Assembly: GCF_902859695.1 (NCBI RefSeq)
Contig: NZ_CADIJL010000016.1
Location: 1-64,000 of the forward strand
Length of the DNA stretch: 64,000 bases
Origin: Achromobacter ruhlandii
Lineage (GTDB): Bacteria; Pseudomonadota; Gammaproteobacteria; Burkholderiales; Burkholderiaceae_B
Direction: 5' to 3'
In this document: piece after piece, positions 30,518 to 41,976 of the stretch
How positions within the stretch are numbered: the stretch's first letter is position 1
Layout of the letters: each line of letters starts with the position of its first letter
Position numbers and translations under genes: made by a program
The notes under the pieces: model-generated
Seen by the model: only the letters and a program-made list of their open reading frames with translations
Databases searched by the model: none
What the model was told of the DNA's origin: nothing

Positions 30518-31060
30518 TCAGCCCTTCGAACCCTTGCGGATCCAGGCTTCCAGCTGGTGCGGACGCAGGCTGTCGTAATCCTCGAACGGCTGATGGATCC
30601 AGGGGTTGGTCGGCAACTTGTCGACGTAATAATCGGGCTGCGCCTGGGAATGCCCCTTCCACCACAGCACGGCGCTGCGCAATTCGGTGATGTCGGCGAA
30701 CTGGCTCTTGAGGTGGTCGTACACCTTCATGAACGTCTTGCCGGTATCCACCATGTCGTCCACCAGCAACACCCGCCCGGACAGCGTGCCGCGCGTGATG
30801 GTGATGAACTGCGCGATATCCATATCGCCCTGCTTGGTGCCCGCGGCTTCGCGGTAGCTGCTGGTCGCCAGAATGCCCAACGGCACATCAAAAATACGGG
30901 ACATAACGTCGCCAACGCGCATGCCGCCACGCGCCAGGCACAAAATCTTGTCGAACTCCCAACCGGACTGATGCACCTGCAAGGCCAGGCGCTCGATCAA
31001 GCGGTTGTAGTCGTCCCACGTCACCCACAGATGGCTATCGTCACTGGTTGGCGCGCTCAT
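30518..31060 (-). CDS. Phosphoribosyltransferase (Gpt-like)
   Basis: A 180-residue type I phosphoribosyltransferase. The PRPP-binding motif VLLVDDMVDTGKTFMKVYDH is at about residues 97-116, and CLARGGMRVGDVMSRIFDVP at about 42-61 forms the pyrophosphate loop region. It probably converts a purine base (xanthine, guanine or hypoxanthine) to its nucleotide; the exact base is not clear. The ATG at 31060 is chosen over a TTG six bases earlier because of AGGAG spacing. It lies behind purA but is separated by a terminator. Confidence 0.75.
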   Translation of the reverse strand: MSAPTSDDSHLWVTWDDYNRLIERLALQVHQSGWEFDKILCLARGGMRVGDVMSRIFDVPLGILATSSYREAAGTKQGDMDIAQFITITRGTLSGRVLLVDDMVDTGKTFMKVYDHLKSQFADITELRSAVLWWKGHSQAQPDYYVDKLPTNPWIHQPFEDYDSLRPHQLEAWIRKGSKG

Positions 31061-31084
31061 AGGCAAGGATCTCCTGCGTGAAAA

Positions 31085-31124
31085 TACGAAAAGGCCGCCG
31101 CCGGTATGAGCCGGCGGCGGCCTT
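31085..31124 (-). terminator. Strong terminator after purA
   Basis: AAGGCCGCCGCCGG (31091-31104) pairs perfectly with 31111-31124 around a six-base loop. On the minus strand TTTTCGTATTTT follows. It lies 19 bases after the purA stop and just before the phosphoribosyltransferase start. Confidence 0.8.
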
Positions 31125-31142
31125 GCGAATGATAACCCGATG

Positions 31143-32510
<1,368 letters not shown>

Positions 32511-32514
32511 TTAG

Positions 32515-33672
32515 TCACAGCGTTCTGACCGTCCAGGCGCCATCCTGCAGCGCCAGCTCGCGATCGCAAACGAATTCGTCCTGATCCTGCTCGTGACCGG
32601 GCAATACCTGAACGACGATTTCCCCTGACCGGCGCAGGCGGCGGACCGCCTCGACCAGGGCGGGGGCTTGCCCCCAGGGCGCGCGAACCGCACGCGCCCG
32701 TTCCGCCGGCGGCAAACCCGCCGCCAGCTTGCGTAAATCCAGACTGAAGCCGGTGGCCGGACGGGCGCGCCCGAACGCCAGGCTGACGTCGTCATAGCGG
32801 CCGCCGCGCACCAGCGCGTCACGCCAGCCTTCGGCGTACAGCGCGAACTTGATGCCGGAGTGGTAGCCGTAGCCGTCCACATCCGCCAGGTCGACACCGA
32901 AGTCAACGTTCGGCTGGCCATCCACCAGCACCTGCAGCGCATCCAGCGCGGCGACGACGCCAGGCAGCAGCGGCAGATCGTGGCGGGCCCGCTTCAGCAC
33001 CTCGGGACCGCCGTAAAGCTTGGGCAGCAGCTGCAACGCCTTGAGCGTTTCAGCGCGCATGCCGGGGGTGCGCGCGGCCAGTTCGGTCAGGCCAGGCACG
33101 TCTTTCTCGCGCATCAGGCGGATGACGTCCTGCGAGACCGCGGCAGCGGCCGGATCGGCTTCGACGATGCCGCGCAGCACGCCCGGATGGCACAACACCA
33201 GGCGCGGATTGCGCACGCCGGCAATGGCCACGGTTTCCAGCACCAGCTGGATGATCTCGAGGTCGGCCTCGAAACCGGCATGACCGTAGATTTCGGCGCC
33301 GATCTGCAGCAGCTCGCGGCTGGACAGCAGGTCCGCCGGGCGCGCATGCAGCACGTTGCCGCAGTAACACAGGCGGGTTACGCCAGCGCGGTTCAACAAG
33401 TGCGCGTCGATGCGCGTGACCTGGGGCGTCATGTCGGCACGCACGCCCAGCGTGCGGCCCGACAATTGATCCACCAGCTTGCAGGTACGCAGATCCAGAT
33501 CGCTGCCGGTGCCGGACAGCAATGAATCGATGTATTCGACCAACGGCGGCGCGACCAGCTCGAAACCGTAAGTGCGGTACAGATCGAGAAGTTCGCGGCG
33601 CACTTCCTCGATGCGCCGGGCCTCTGCCGGGAGTACGTCGGCAAGGCTCTCGGGCAGCAACCAGTTACCCAT
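32515..33672 (-). CDS. hisZ: ATP phosphoribosyltransferase regulatory subunit
   Basis: A 385-residue paralogue of histidyl-tRNA synthetase without the anticodon-binding domain. It starts [20 protein letters not shown] and shows class II motifs in weakened form ([60 protein letters not shown]). It has no synthetase activity; it completes the short form of HisG and provides feedback control by histidine. Its presence implies a short HisG elsewhere. Confidence 0.92.
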   Translation of the reverse strand: MGNWLLPESLADVLPAEARRIEEVRRELLDLYRTYGFELVAPPLVEYIDSLLSGTGSDLDLRTCKLVDQLSGRTLGVRADMTPQVTRIDAHLLNRAGVTRLCYCGNVLHARPADLLSSRELLQIGAEIYGHAGFEADLEIIQLVLETVAIAGVRNPRLVLCHPGVLRGIVEADPAAAAVSQDVIRLMREKDVPGLTELAARTPGMRAETLKALQLLPKLYGGPEVLKRARHDLPLLPGVVAALDALQVLVDGQPNVDFGVDLADVDGYGYHSGIKFALYAEGWRDALVRGGRYDDVSLAFGRARPATGFSLDLRKLAAGLPPAERARAVRAPWGQAPALVEAVRRLRRSGEIVVQVLPGHEQDQDEFVCDRELALQDGAWTVRTL

Positions 33673-33719
33673 GAATGTTTACCTGAATAACGCCTAGAGA
33701 TGCGTGGGCGTCGCCCAAA

Positions 33720-33759
33720 CGAAAAAGCGGCTGAGGGGGCGTAAGCCCGCTCAGCCGCT
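33720..33759 (-). terminator. Hairpin with T-run between hflC and hisZ
   Basis: AGCGGCTGAG (33726-33735) pairs with CTCAGCCGCT (33750-33759); five T follow on the minus strand. It is a second terminator, 128 bases after another behind hflC, and lies 48 bases before the hisZ start, so it isolates hisZ-purA from the hfl operon. Confidence 0.6.
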
Positions 33760-33885
33760 GCGGAATGTTTTCTAGCTTACGGGGTATTGTACATGGTTCA
33801 GCCGACAGCGCCAGCCGGGAAAGCCAGCGGCGCAACACCGTCCCCGATTGCCGAACCACCGCGGGCGACCCGGCCTGGCCGCCAG

Positions 33886-33917
33886 GAAAAAGCCCCTTGG
33901 CGCAGGCCAAGGGGCTT
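33886..33917 (-). terminator. Terminator after hflC
   Basis: AAGCCCCTTGG pairs with CCAAGGGGCTT around a six-base loop, and the minus-strand continuation is TTTTTCC. It lies 25 bases after the hflC stop. Confidence 0.75.
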
Positions 33918-33941
33918 GGGGATACCGCCTGCGGCGCCGCC

Positions 33942-34844
33942 TTATTTGGCGGGCACGGTCACCGGGGCCAGGGCCTGACCGGTGGGGTCCTTCATGAACT
34001 GGAAGAAGCTGGAACTGGGGTCCACCACCAGCACGTCGCCCGGCTTCGAGAACGAAGCGCGGTAGGCCTCCAGGCTCTTGTAGTACGTGTAGAACTGCGG
34101 GTTCTTGCCGTAGGCCTGCGAATAGATCGCGGCGGCCGCAGCATCGCCCTCACCCATGATCGTCTGGGCCTTGGCATAGGCCTGGGCCACGATCACTTCG
34201 CGTTGGCGATCGGCTTCGGCGCGGATCTTCTCGCCCTCGGCGGCACCGATCGAGCGCAGCTCGTTGGCGACGCGGGTACGTTCGGCTTCCATGCGGCGAT
34301 ACACCGACTCCGAGATCTCGGGCGCGAACTCGATGCGGCGCAGACGCACGTCGACGATCTGCACGCCCAACGGCTCGGCGCGCTTGGCGACGTTGGTCAG
34401 GATTTCGGCCATGATCTTGTCGCGTTCGGTCGAGACCACGTCGCGAACCGTGCGCACGTTGACCGAGGCGTTGAGCGCATCGCGGATCAAGGCCTGCAGG
34501 CGCTCCTGCGCCACGCGTTCATTGCCGCCGGTCGACACGTAGTACTGGCGCGGATCGGCAATGCGCCACTTGACGTACGAATCGATCAGCAGGTTCTTCT
34601 TTTCGGAAGTCTGGATGCGCTCGGCTTCGTTGGTTTCGATGGTCAGGATGCGCTTGTCCAGCGTCACCACGTTCTGGAACGGCGGCGGCGCCTTGAAGTA
34701 CAGGCCGGGCTCGTTGATGACCTTGCGCACTTCACCCAGTGAGAACACCAGGGCGTAGTCGCGCTCGCGCACCACGAACACGCAGGAAGAAAGGGCAGCC
34801 AGCACGATGAGCAGGCCGACCAGGATGGGCATAAGACGTTGCAT
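33942..34844 (-). CDS. hflC: HflC, protease modulator
   Basis: A 300-residue SPFH/Band 7 protein with one N-terminal membrane helix (about residues 5-25, PILVGLLIVLAALSSCVFVV) and a periplasmic body (VIAQ-type helices such as EADRQREVIVAQAYAKAQTI). With HflK it forms a cage around the FtsH protease and tunes membrane-protein turnover. The ATG at 34844 is chosen; a TTG six bases upstream is an alternative. It follows hflK by 18 bases. Confidence 0.93.
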   Translation of the reverse strand: MQRLMPILVGLLIVLAALSSCVFVVRERDYALVFSLGEVRKVINEPGLYFKAPPPFQNVVTLDKRILTIETNEAERIQTSEKKNLLIDSYVKWRIADPRQYYVSTGGNERVAQERLQALIRDALNASVNVRTVRDVVSTERDKIMAEILTNVAKRAEPLGVQIVDVRLRRIEFAPEISESVYRRMEAERTRVANELRSIGAAEGEKIRAEADRQREVIVAQAYAKAQTIMGEGDAAAAAIYSQAYGKNPQFYTYYKSLEAYRASFSKPGDVLVVDPSSSFFQFMKDPTGQALAPVTVPAK

Positions 34845-34862
34845 GATCAAGAATCCTCCGGG

Positions 34863-36167
34863 TTAGCGCGACTGGCGGTCGCGGGGCAGCGCGTTGCTAT
34901 TGCTGCTGCCGGAGGGTTGCGGGGCCGGCGCCACGTTGCCGCGGAGCGGCGTCTGGGCGGGCGGATTGATCAGGGTCGACGAACCGGCGCTGCCGGCCGT
35001 GGACTTGCTGGCGTCTTGCGCGGCCAGATGCATGATCTTGTCCAAGGGCAGGTACAACATGTTGTTGTTGCTCTTGGTGTCGACCATGACCTTGCTGGCA
35101 CGGGTGAAGATCTCCTGCATGCTTTCGAGATACATGCGCTGGCGCATCACCTGCGGGGACTTCTCGTATTCGCCCAGGATGCTGGTGAAGCGCGCCGTAT
35201 TACCCTGCGCGTCGCCCACCACCTTGGCGCGGTAGCCTTCGGCCTGCTCGGTCATGCGCGAGGCCTGACCGCTGGCGAGCGGCACGACCTGGTTGGCATA
35301 GGCCTGGCCCTCGTTGATCTGGCGTTCGCGATCCTGGCCCGCCTTGACGGCATCGTCGAACGCGGCCTGCACCTGCTCGGGCGGCTGCACGTTCTGGATG
35401 GCGACGGTACTGACCTGCACACCGGTCTGGTAGCGGTCGAGGATCTGCTGCATCAGCGTCTGGACCTGGCTGGCGACGGCGGTACGGCCCTCGTACAGCA
35501 CGAAGTCCATGGACTGCTTGCCCACCACTTCCCGCATGGCGGTTTCGGATGCCTGGCGCACGGAATCGTCAGGGTCGCGGGTCATGAAGAGGTAGTCCGG
35601 CGCGCCGTCGGCACGCAGGCGGTACTGCACGACGAACTGCATGTCGACGATGTTCTCGTCCGTCGTGAGCATCAGCGCCTCGGGCAGCACCTTGTTGCGG
35701 GCGCCGCCACGGAAACCGACTTCGAACGTGCGCAGTTGCGACACGTTGACCATTTCATGGCTCTGGATGGGGTACGGCAGGCGCCACTGGAAGCCGGCTT
35801 GCGATGTGCTCTTGTATTTGCCGAACTGCGTGACAACCGCGACCTGGCCTTCCTGGACGATATAGAAGCCGCTGGCCGCCCAGATGCCGACCGCGACCAG
35901 GGCGATCACCCCCAGTCCGATGCGGGCGCCGCGCGGCGACGGCGGCGTCATGCCGCCGCGATTGCCGCCGGGGCGGTTGTTGCCCCCCCCGCCCTTGCGG
36001 CCGAACAACGATCCGATGCGATTATTGAAATCGCGCCAGACCTCGTCGAGGTCGGGCGGACCGTCTCCGTTGCCTTGGGGCCGCTTGGGCGGCGGCTCGG
36101 AGCCATTATTGTTTCCACGACCCCAGCCGGGGTCATTCAGATTGAAGAGTTTGATAATTCGCGGCAT
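34863..36167 (-). CDS. hflK: HflK, protease modulator
   Basis: A 434-residue partner of HflC. The Gly/Asn-rich cytoplasmic start (MPRIIKLFNLNDPGWGRGNN) is followed by one membrane helix (about residues 80-98, IGLGVIALVAVGIWAASGFY), the Band 7 domain (VQEGQVAVVTQFGKYKSTSQ) and a long periplasmic helix (INEGQAYANQVVPLASGQAS). Its start overlaps the end of hflX by 35 bases. The C-terminal tail is Pro/Ser/Asn-rich. Confidence 0.93.
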   Translation of the reverse strand: MPRIIKLFNLNDPGWGRGNNNGSEPPPKRPQGNGDGPPDLDEVWRDFNNRIGSLFGRKGGGGNNRPGGNRGGMTPPSPRGARIGLGVIALVAVGIWAASGFYIVQEGQVAVVTQFGKYKSTSQAGFQWRLPYPIQSHEMVNVSQLRTFEVGFRGGARNKVLPEALMLTTDENIVDMQFVVQYRLRADGAPDYLFMTRDPDDSVRQASETAMREVVGKQSMDFVLYEGRTAVASQVQTLMQQILDRYQTGVQVSTVAIQNVQPPEQVQAAFDDAVKAGQDRERQINEGQAYANQVVPLASGQASRMTEQAEGYRAKVVGDAQGNTARFTSILGEYEKSPQVMRQRMYLESMQEIFTRASKVMVDTKSNNNMLYLPLDKIMHLAAQDASKSTAGSAGSSTLINPPAQTPLRGNVAPAPQPSGSSNSNALPRDRQSR

Positions 36168-37239
36168 TGTTTCCCACAATCTGTCCGGTCTCCGCAATTG
36201 CCCCGCGCAACGCGTCCAAACCGGCGCGCTCGGTGGCGCTTACAAATACTCGCGCAATCGTACCATGGGCGTCGCGCTCCGCCCGGGGTTCCAGGCCAGC
36301 GCGGTCGATCTTGTTGTATACCAGAATGGTGGGAATCGCGGCGGCCCCGATTTCCGCCAACACCTTATTGACCTCGAAGATCTGCTCGTCGCGCTGCGGA
36401 CTGGCGGCGTCGACCACATGCAGCAGCAGGTCGGCATGCACGGTCTCTTCGAGCGTGGCGCGGAACGCCGCGATCAGGTCGTGAGGCAGGTCGCGGATGA
36501 AGCCAACGGTATCCGACACCACGACATTGCCCGCGCCTTCGATCCAGATACGGCGGGTGGTGGTGTCAAGCGTGGCGAACAACTGGTCCGCCGCGTAGGT
36601 ATCGGCGCGGGTCAAGGCGTTGAACAGCGTCGACTTGCCGGCGTTGGTATACCCCACCAGCGACACCGACAAGGCGCCGCCGCGAGCCCGCGCGCGCCGT
36701 TGCGTGACGCGCTGGCGCTCGACCCGGTCAAGGCGCTCGCGCAGCGTCTTGACCTTGGCGCCGATCATGCGACGGTCCATTTCGAGCTGCGATTCGCCGG
36801 GGCCGCGCATGCCAATGCCGCCGCGCTGGCGCTCCAGGTGGCTCCACATGCGGGTCAGGCGCGTGGCCAGGTGCTGCAACTGGGCCAGTTCGACCTGCAG
36901 CTTGCCTTCGTGGCTCTTGGCGCGCAGCGCGAAGATGTCCAGGATCAACGCCACGCGATCCACCACGCGCAGGTTGAAGACCCGTTCCAGGTTGCGCTGC
37001 TGGGCCGGCGACAGCGGCTGGTCGAACAGCACGATGTCGGCCAGCAGCGCCTGCGCCATGCCCACGCCTTCGTCGGCCTTACCGGAACCGATGAAGAACT
37101 TGGCGTCGGGCCGGTCGCGGCGGGCCGTGAGCGTGCCAACGATTTCCGCGCCGGCGCCCTTGGCCAGCATGGCGAATTCCTCCGCGTGGGCGGCGAAGTC
37201 GGGATCACCCAGATCCACGCTGATGATCAGTGCGCGCAT
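36133..37239 (-). CDS. hflX: GTPase HflX
   Basis: A 368-residue ribosome-binding GTPase. The N-terminal HflX domain (about residues 1-190) has FIGSGKADE and QLQHLATRLTRMW, then the GGIGMRGPGESQLEMDRRMI signature; the G domain starts at VSLVGYTNAGKSTLFNALTR with DTVGFIRDLPHDLI and YNKID. It splits stalled 70S ribosomes, notably under heat stress. It lies between hfq and hflK, the usual order. Confidence 0.95.
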   Translation of the reverse strand: MRALIISVDLGDPDFAAHAEEFAMLAKGAGAEIVGTLTARRDRPDAKFFIGSGKADEGVGMAQALLADIVLFDQPLSPAQQRNLERVFNLRVVDRVALILDIFALRAKSHEGKLQVELAQLQHLATRLTRMWSHLERQRGGIGMRGPGESQLEMDRRMIGAKVKTLRERLDRVERQRVTQRRARARGGALSVSLVGYTNAGKSTLFNALTRADTYAADQLFATLDTTTRRIWIEGAGNVVVSDTVGFIRDLPHDLIAAFRATLEETVHADLLLHVVDAASPQRDEQIFEVNKVLAEIGAAAIPTILVYNKIDRAGLEPRAERDAHGTIARVFVSATERAGLDALRGAIAETGQIVGNNAANYQTLQSE

Positions 37240-37263
37240 ACATGCACCATTTTGGAGCCAAAG

Positions 37264-37299
37264 CGAAAATGCCCGCCGACGTAGACCGTTCGGCGGGCA
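37264..37299 (-). terminator. Hairpin between hfq and hflX
   Basis: TGCCCGCCGA pairs with TCGGCGGGCA around a ten-base loop (37270-37299) and is followed on the minus strand by TTTTCGCTT. It lies 24 bases after the hfq stop and probably ends part of the hfq transcript before hflX. Confidence 0.65.
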
Positions 37300-37323
37300 A
37301 TAAAAGGTACTGCGGGAGCGAGA

Positions 37324-37560
37324 TTACTCAGCAGGGACTTCCACCTGGAAATTCACGGCGCGCGCGGGAACGACGGTGGAAATGGCGTGCTTGTAGACCA
37401 TTTGCGTGACCGTGTTACGCAGCAGCACCACGTATTGGTCGAAAGATTCGATTTGCCCTTGAAGCTTGATACCGTTCACCAGGTAGATCGACACCGGCAC
37501 ATGATCCTTGCGCAGCGTGTTCAGGAACGGATCTTGCAGAGTTTGCCCTTTATTGCTCAT
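37324..37560 (-). CDS. hfq: RNA chaperone Hfq
   Basis: A 78-residue Sm-like protein: [40 protein letters not shown] and the [12 protein letters not shown] Sm2 motif are all intact. The hexamer pairs small RNAs with mRNAs. It lacks the long disordered tail of E. coli Hfq (102 residues). First gene of the hfq-hflX-hflK-hflC block. Confidence 0.97.
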   Translation of the reverse strand: MSNKGQTLQDPFLNTLRKDHVPVSIYLVNGIKLQGQIESFDQYVVLLRNTVTQMVYKHAISTVVPARAVNFQVEVPAE

Positions 37561-37721
37561 TGGCCAGGCTCCATTTGTTTGTTATTGAGTGGTGACGCGC
37601 TTTTTACAGGTGGGGCACGCCGAAACATGTACTCTACAGGGTTTTCCCGGCCCGTGCTACTTGTGTCGGATGCAAAAGATGACACCAGAGTTTTCCGCCG
37701 GAAAGGCCCTTCAGCTGGGGT

Positions 37722-38789
37722 TCAGACGACCTCGGCAAGCGCTTTCAGAAGCAGGTCGCACTGCGCGTCCGTGCCCACTGTAATACGCAGAAACTGGTCG
37801 ATGCGCGGCAGGCGGAAATGGCGCACGATGATGCTGCGTTCGCGCAGGCCGGCCGCCAGTTCACCGGCATCGCGCGACGGGTGCCGGACGAACACGAAGT
37901 TGGCGCTGGACGGCAGCACCTCGAAGCCCAGGGCCTGCAGGCCGGCGGTCATCCGACCGCGAGTCTGGATCACTGCCTGGCGGGTCTGTTCGAAATACTC
38001 GACGTCCTCGAGCGCGGCGACCGCGCCGGCCGAGGCCAGGCGATCCACGGGGTAGGAATTGAAGCTGTTCTTGACGCGCTCCAGGCCATCGATCAGTTCT
38101 GGACTGCCAACCGCGAAACCGACCCGCAGGCCTGCCAGGGAACGCGACTTGGACAGCGTATGGATGACCAGCAGGTTGTCGTGGCGCTCGGTCAGCGCAA
38201 TCACGGATTCGGCGCCGAAGTCGACATAGGCCTCGTCAACCACCACCACGGTGTCCGGATTGCCGGCCACGATGCGCTCGATTTCGGCCACGCTCAAGGC
38301 GCGGCCCGTGGGCGCGTTCGGATTGGGGAAGATGATGGCGCCGGCCTGACCATGACGGCCCGGCAGGTAGTCTTCGACGTCGATGCGGAAATCTTCCGTC
38401 AGTGGCAGGGTCTCGTAATCGATGCCGTACAGGCCGCAATAGACCGGATAGAAGCTGTAGGTGATGTCCGGAAAGCGCAGCGGACGCTCATGCTTGAGCA
38501 GGGCCAGGAAGGCATGCGCCAGCACTTCGTCCGAGCCATTGCCCACGAACACGCGGGCCGGCGCCACGCCGACGGCCGTCGCCACCGCCTGGCGCAGCCT
38601 GTCGGACGACGGATCCGGATAGAGCTTGAGCGTGTCGTCGCACGCCGCGCGGATCGCTTCGAGCACCTTGGGCGACGGCCCGTAGGGGTGCTCGTTGGTG
38701 TTCAGCTTGACCAGGTTCTGAAGCTTGGGCTGCTCGCCCGGCACATACGGACTGAGCGTCCCGACCACGGGACTCCAGAAACGGCTCAT
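37722..38789 (-). CDS. hisC: Histidinol-phosphate aminotransferase
   Basis: A 355-residue PLP enzyme (fold type I). [20 protein letters not shown] at the N-terminus binds substrate phosphate; [11 protein letters not shown] holds the PLP-contacting Asp and Tyr; [20 protein letters not shown] contains the Schiff-base Lys. It makes histidinol phosphate in histidine synthesis. It lies three bases behind der on the same strand. Confidence 0.9.
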   Translation of the reverse strand: MSRFWSPVVGTLSPYVPGEQPKLQNLVKLNTNEHPYGPSPKVLEAIRAACDDTLKLYPDPSSDRLRQAVATAVGVAPARVFVGNGSDEVLAHAFLALLKHERPLRFPDITYSFYPVYCGLYGIDYETLPLTEDFRIDVEDYLPGRHGQAGAIIFPNPNAPTGRALSVAEIERIVAGNPDTVVVVDEAYVDFGAESVIALTERHDNLLVIHTLSKSRSLAGLRVGFAVGSPELIDGLERVKNSFNSYPVDRLASAGAVAALEDVEYFEQTRQAVIQTRGRMTAGLQALGFEVLPSSANFVFVRHPSRDAGELAAGLRERSIIVRHFRLPRIDQFLRITVGTDAQCDLLLKALAEVV

Positions 38790-38792
38790 GGA

Positions 38793-40148
38793 TCAGCTTT
38801 CCTGCGCGTAGGGGTTGTGCGAAGACTTGAATTCGATCCGCAACGGCGTGCCGGCCAGATCGAAAGCGTTGCGGAAACGGGTTTCCAGGTAGCGGCGGTA
38901 CGAATCGGGCACCGCGTCCAGCGCGTTGCCGTGGATCACCACCAAGGGGGGGTTCTGCCCGCCCTGGTGCGCATAGCGCATCTTGGGACGGAAGATGCCC
39001 TTGCGGGGCGGCGGCTGCTGCTCGACGGCGGCCTGCAGCTCTCGCGTCAGCTTGGGCGTGGACAGCTTGGCGAAGGCGGCGGCGTGGGCGGCGTTGACCG
39101 ACTTGAGCAGCGGCTTGATGCCCTGGCCGCGCAAGGCCGAGATGGTGTGCACGCGGGCGAACGACAGGAAGCGCAGCTTGCGCATGAATTCGCGTTCGAT
39201 GCGTTCCTTTTCCTCGCCGTCCAGGCCATCCCACTTGTTGACGGCAACAACCACGGCGCGGCCGGTTTCCAGCACGAAGCCGGCGATGTGGGCGTCCTGC
39301 TCGGAGATTTCGGTCTGCGCGTCCAGCATCAGCAGCACGACGTTGCTGGCCTCGATGGCCTGCAGCGTCTTGATGACCGAGAACTTCTCGACCGCCTCGA
39401 ACACCTTGCCGCGCTTGCGCAGGCCGGCGGTGTCGATCAGCGTGTAGCGGCGGCCATCGCGTTCGAAGTCGATCTCGATGGCGTCGCGGGTGGTGCCGGG
39501 CATGTCGAACGCGATCACGCGCTCTTCGCCCATCAGCGTGTTGATCAGCGTCGACTTGCCGACGTTGGGGCGGCCGACGATGGCCAGCTTGATGCGGTGG
39601 TCGTGCTCGCCCTCTTCGGCCGGTTCCTCTTCCTCGGCGGGCGGCTCGGCCAGGTCCTGCAGCGCGAGTTCGATCAGGTCGACGATGCCGTCGCCGTGCG
39701 CCGCCGAGATGGGATAGGGTTGCCCCAGACCCAGCTCGTGGAATTCGGCGATGGCGGCGCCCGCCCCCATGCCTTCGGCCTTGTTCACCGCGAGCAGCAC
39801 GCGCTGCTGTCCCGACTTGCGCAGCAGCGTGGCGATCTCGTGGTCATGCGCGTTCAGGCCGGCGCGGGCGTCCACCAGGAACACCACCACGTCCGCCTCG
39901 GCGATGGCCTGCCGGGTCTGGCGGGCCATTTCCAGCAGGATGCCATCCTTGGCGACCGGCTCGAAACCGCCCGTGTCGATGACGATGAAGGGGATATCGC
40001 CCACCCTGCCCTCGCCGTAGTGGCGATCGCGGGTCAGGCCGGAAAAATCGGCCACCAGCGCGGCGCGCGATCGCGTCAGGCGATTGAAAAGGGTCGATTT
40101 CCCCACATTGGGGCGGCCGACCAGGGCAACGACAGGCTTGAAGGACAC
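38793..40148 (-). CDS. der: Ribosome biogenesis GTPase Der
   Basis: A 451-residue protein with two G domains in tandem, the Der hallmark: [20 protein letters not shown] at residue 7 and [20 protein letters not shown] at about residue 186, each with its own DTxG (DTGGFEP and DTAGLRK) and NKxE/NKWD motifs, then a C-terminal KH-like domain. An acidic linker ([16 protein letters not shown]) separates them. It acts in 50S subunit assembly. Confidence 0.96.
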   Translation of the reverse strand: MSFKPVVALVGRPNVGKSTLFNRLTRSRAALVADFSGLTRDRHYGEGRVGDIPFIVIDTGGFEPVAKDGILLEMARQTRQAIAEADVVVFLVDARAGLNAHDHEIATLLRKSGQQRVLLAVNKAEGMGAGAAIAEFHELGLGQPYPISAAHGDGIVDLIELALQDLAEPPAEEEEPAEEGEHDHRIKLAIVGRPNVGKSTLINTLMGEERVIAFDMPGTTRDAIEIDFERDGRRYTLIDTAGLRKRGKVFEAVEKFSVIKTLQAIEASNVVLLMLDAQTEISEQDAHIAGFVLETGRAVVVAVNKWDGLDGEEKERIEREFMRKLRFLSFARVHTISALRGQGIKPLLKSVNAAHAAAFAKLSTPKLTRELQAAVEQQPPPRKGIFRPKMRYAHQGGQNPPLVVIHGNALDAVPDSYRRYLETRFRNAFDLAGTPLRIEFKSSHNPYAQES

Positions 40149-40173
40149 GGTGTAAGGCTTTGTTCTTGAGGGT

Positions 40174-41331
40174 TTAGTTGGTGCCGATCAGGACGAGATT
40201 GCCATTGCCCGTCTGAACCAGCACACCTTGGGAAGTCGTCTGCGGCGGCGACACGACAGCGCCCCCCCCGACGGACAGGCGCGCCATCAGGCTGCCATCG
40301 CTGCGCGACAGGAAATGCACGTAACCGTCCAGGTCGCCGACGGCGAGCGCGCCGCCCAGCAGGGCCGGCGAGGTCAGCTGGCGGTTCTTCAGCGCGGCCT
40401 GCTTCCAGACGTTGCCGCCGTTGTCCAGCGCGAAGGCGTTGACCACGCTGTTCTGGTCGGCCGAGTAGGCGAAGCGCTGGTCCAGGGTCATGCCGCTGAC
40501 GCTGGAGAAGTCCTTGGCCCAGATCGGACGGCCGCCGGCCGTGACGTCAAAGCATACGATACGCCCTTGGTAGGCCACCGCGCAAAGCAGGTTGCCCGCG
40601 ATCTGCGGGGCGCCGACCACGTCGGTCAGGCGCTCCAGGTCGCTGGCGCCGCGCGGGGTGGCGACAGTGCCTTCCCATTGCACGTTGCCGCTGTCGGAGG
40701 CGATGGCCATCAGCTTGCCGCCCGGCAGGCCGGTGATGACAAGGCCTTCGGCCAGCACCATTTGCGCGGCGCTGCGCAGGGCCAGCGCCGGGCCGGGACG
40801 CTGCACGCTCCAGAGGCGCTCGCCGTTGTTGGCGTCGAAGGCCTGGATGCGGTAGTCGCCGCTGCGGACCACGACGATGCCATAGCCCACCACCGGCGGG
40901 ATATTGACGTCGCTGGTGGCGCGCACTTTCCACTTGACCTTGCCGCTATCGTCGAACGCGACCACGTCGCCGTCGGGCGAAGCCACCGCGGTGGTGGTGC
41001 CGTCGCTGCCGGCGCCCGCCGTCAGCTTCACGCCCGCCTGCGACTTCCAGATGGGACGGCCGCTTTGCAGGTCGAACTTGCCGACCGAACCGTCGGGCGT
41101 GGCGGCGTAGACCGCGTTGTTCAGCACGGTGGGCGCGAAGCCCAGGCCGGAACCGCTGCCGATCGACGTCGACCAGACCTGGCGCACCGACATGCCGGCC
41201 TTGTATTCGGTCAGGGGAGCGGGGTCGTAACGGCCATCGTCATGGGAAAACAGGCCGCAGCCTCCCAGGGCCAGCAGGCCCGTCAGGCAAACCGCGCCAC
41301 GCCACGTACGGCCAAAGGCAAATTTACGCAT
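40174..41331 (-). CDS. bamB: Outer membrane protein assembly factor BamB
   Basis: A 385-residue lipoprotein. The signal ends in the lipobox TGLLALGGC from ATG 41331, chosen because the longer frame lacks a signal. The mature part is an eight-bladed beta-propeller of PQQ-like repeats ([40 protein letters not shown]). It works in the BAM complex. It lies between der and a YfgM-like gene, its common setting. Confidence 0.93.
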   Translation of the reverse strand: MRKFAFGRTWRGAVCLTGLLALGGCGLFSHDDGRYDPAPLTEYKAGMSVRQVWSTSIGSGSGLGFAPTVLNNAVYAATPDGSVGKFDLQSGRPIWKSQAGVKLTAGAGSDGTTTAVASPDGDVVAFDDSGKVKWKVRATSDVNIPPVVGYGIVVVRSGDYRIQAFDANNGERLWSVQRPGPALALRSAAQMVLAEGLVITGLPGGKLMAIASDSGNVQWEGTVATPRGASDLERLTDVVGAPQIAGNLLCAVAYQGRIVCFDVTAGGRPIWAKDFSSVSGMTLDQRFAYSADQNSVVNAFALDNGGNVWKQAALKNRQLTSPALLGGALAVGDLDGYVHFLSRSDGSLMARLSVGGGAVVSPPQTTSQGVLVQTGNGNLVLIGTN

Positions 41332-41336
41332 TCCAG

Positions 41337-41975
41337 TCACGCTCCGCTCAGGGCATCCAGTTTCAGTTGCACGACCTGGGTCAGCGGATTCGCCGTGCCC
41401 AGACCATCGATGGCGCTTTGCCATGCGGCACGCGCCTCATCGCGCTTGCCTTGCGCCGCGAGGATATCGCCACGGCGGTCGGCGAACAAGGCGGCGAAGG
41501 CGGCCGGCGCATTGTTCAGCTGCCCCAGGGCGGCGTCGTACTGCTTCTGGTCGAGCAGCAGGCCCGCCAGGCGCAGCCGGGCCACGGCCTGCATCGAGGG
41601 ATTCTTGGACTGGCCGGCCAGCCATTCGAGCTGCTGGCGGGCGCCATCGACATCATTCTGGGCCTGCAGCGCCTGGGCCGCCACCAGCGCGCCACGGGCG
41701 GCGTAGCCGGTCGAACCGTACTGGTCGCGCAGCGTCGCCGCCGCGGCCTTGATGCGCACGGAGGAATCGGCGCCGCCCAGCCGGGCCGCGTCTTCGAGCG
41801 CTTCGAAATAACCCATGGCCTGGTTCGCCTTGTGCGATTGGTAGGCCTTGGCGCCCCACCAGCCGCCCCAGGCCAGCGCCACGGCCGCCACCAGCGCCGC
41901 CACCAGAGTGCCGTAGCGGGCCCACCACGCCTTGATCGCGTCGAGTTTTTCCTGTTCTTCCAGATCGTATGCCAT
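41337..41975 (-). CDS. YfgM-like tetratricopeptide membrane protein
   Basis: A 212-residue protein with a short cytoplasmic start (MAYDLEEQEKLDAIKAWWAR), one membrane helix (about residues 21-42) and periplasmic TPR-like helices (YGSTGYAARGALVAAQALQA, then ARLRLAGLLLDQKQYDAALG). In E. coli YfgM joins the SecYEG-PpiD complex and helps periplasmic folding. It sits directly between hisS and bamB, each gap being under ten bases. Confidence 0.85.
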   Translation of the reverse strand: MAYDLEEQEKLDAIKAWWARYGTLVAALVAAVALAWGGWWGAKAYQSHKANQAMGYFEALEDAARLGGADSSVRIKAAAATLRDQYGSTGYAARGALVAAQALQAQNDVDGARQQLEWLAGQSKNPSMQAVARLRLAGLLLDQKQYDAALGQLNNAPAAFAALFADRRGDILAAQGKRDEARAAWQSAIDGLGTANPLTQVVQLKLDALSGA

Positions 41976-41976
41976 G

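Noticed and set aside
37818-40169. 783-codon plus-strand frame
   Set aside because: Antisense of hisC and der, both of which have full motif sets.
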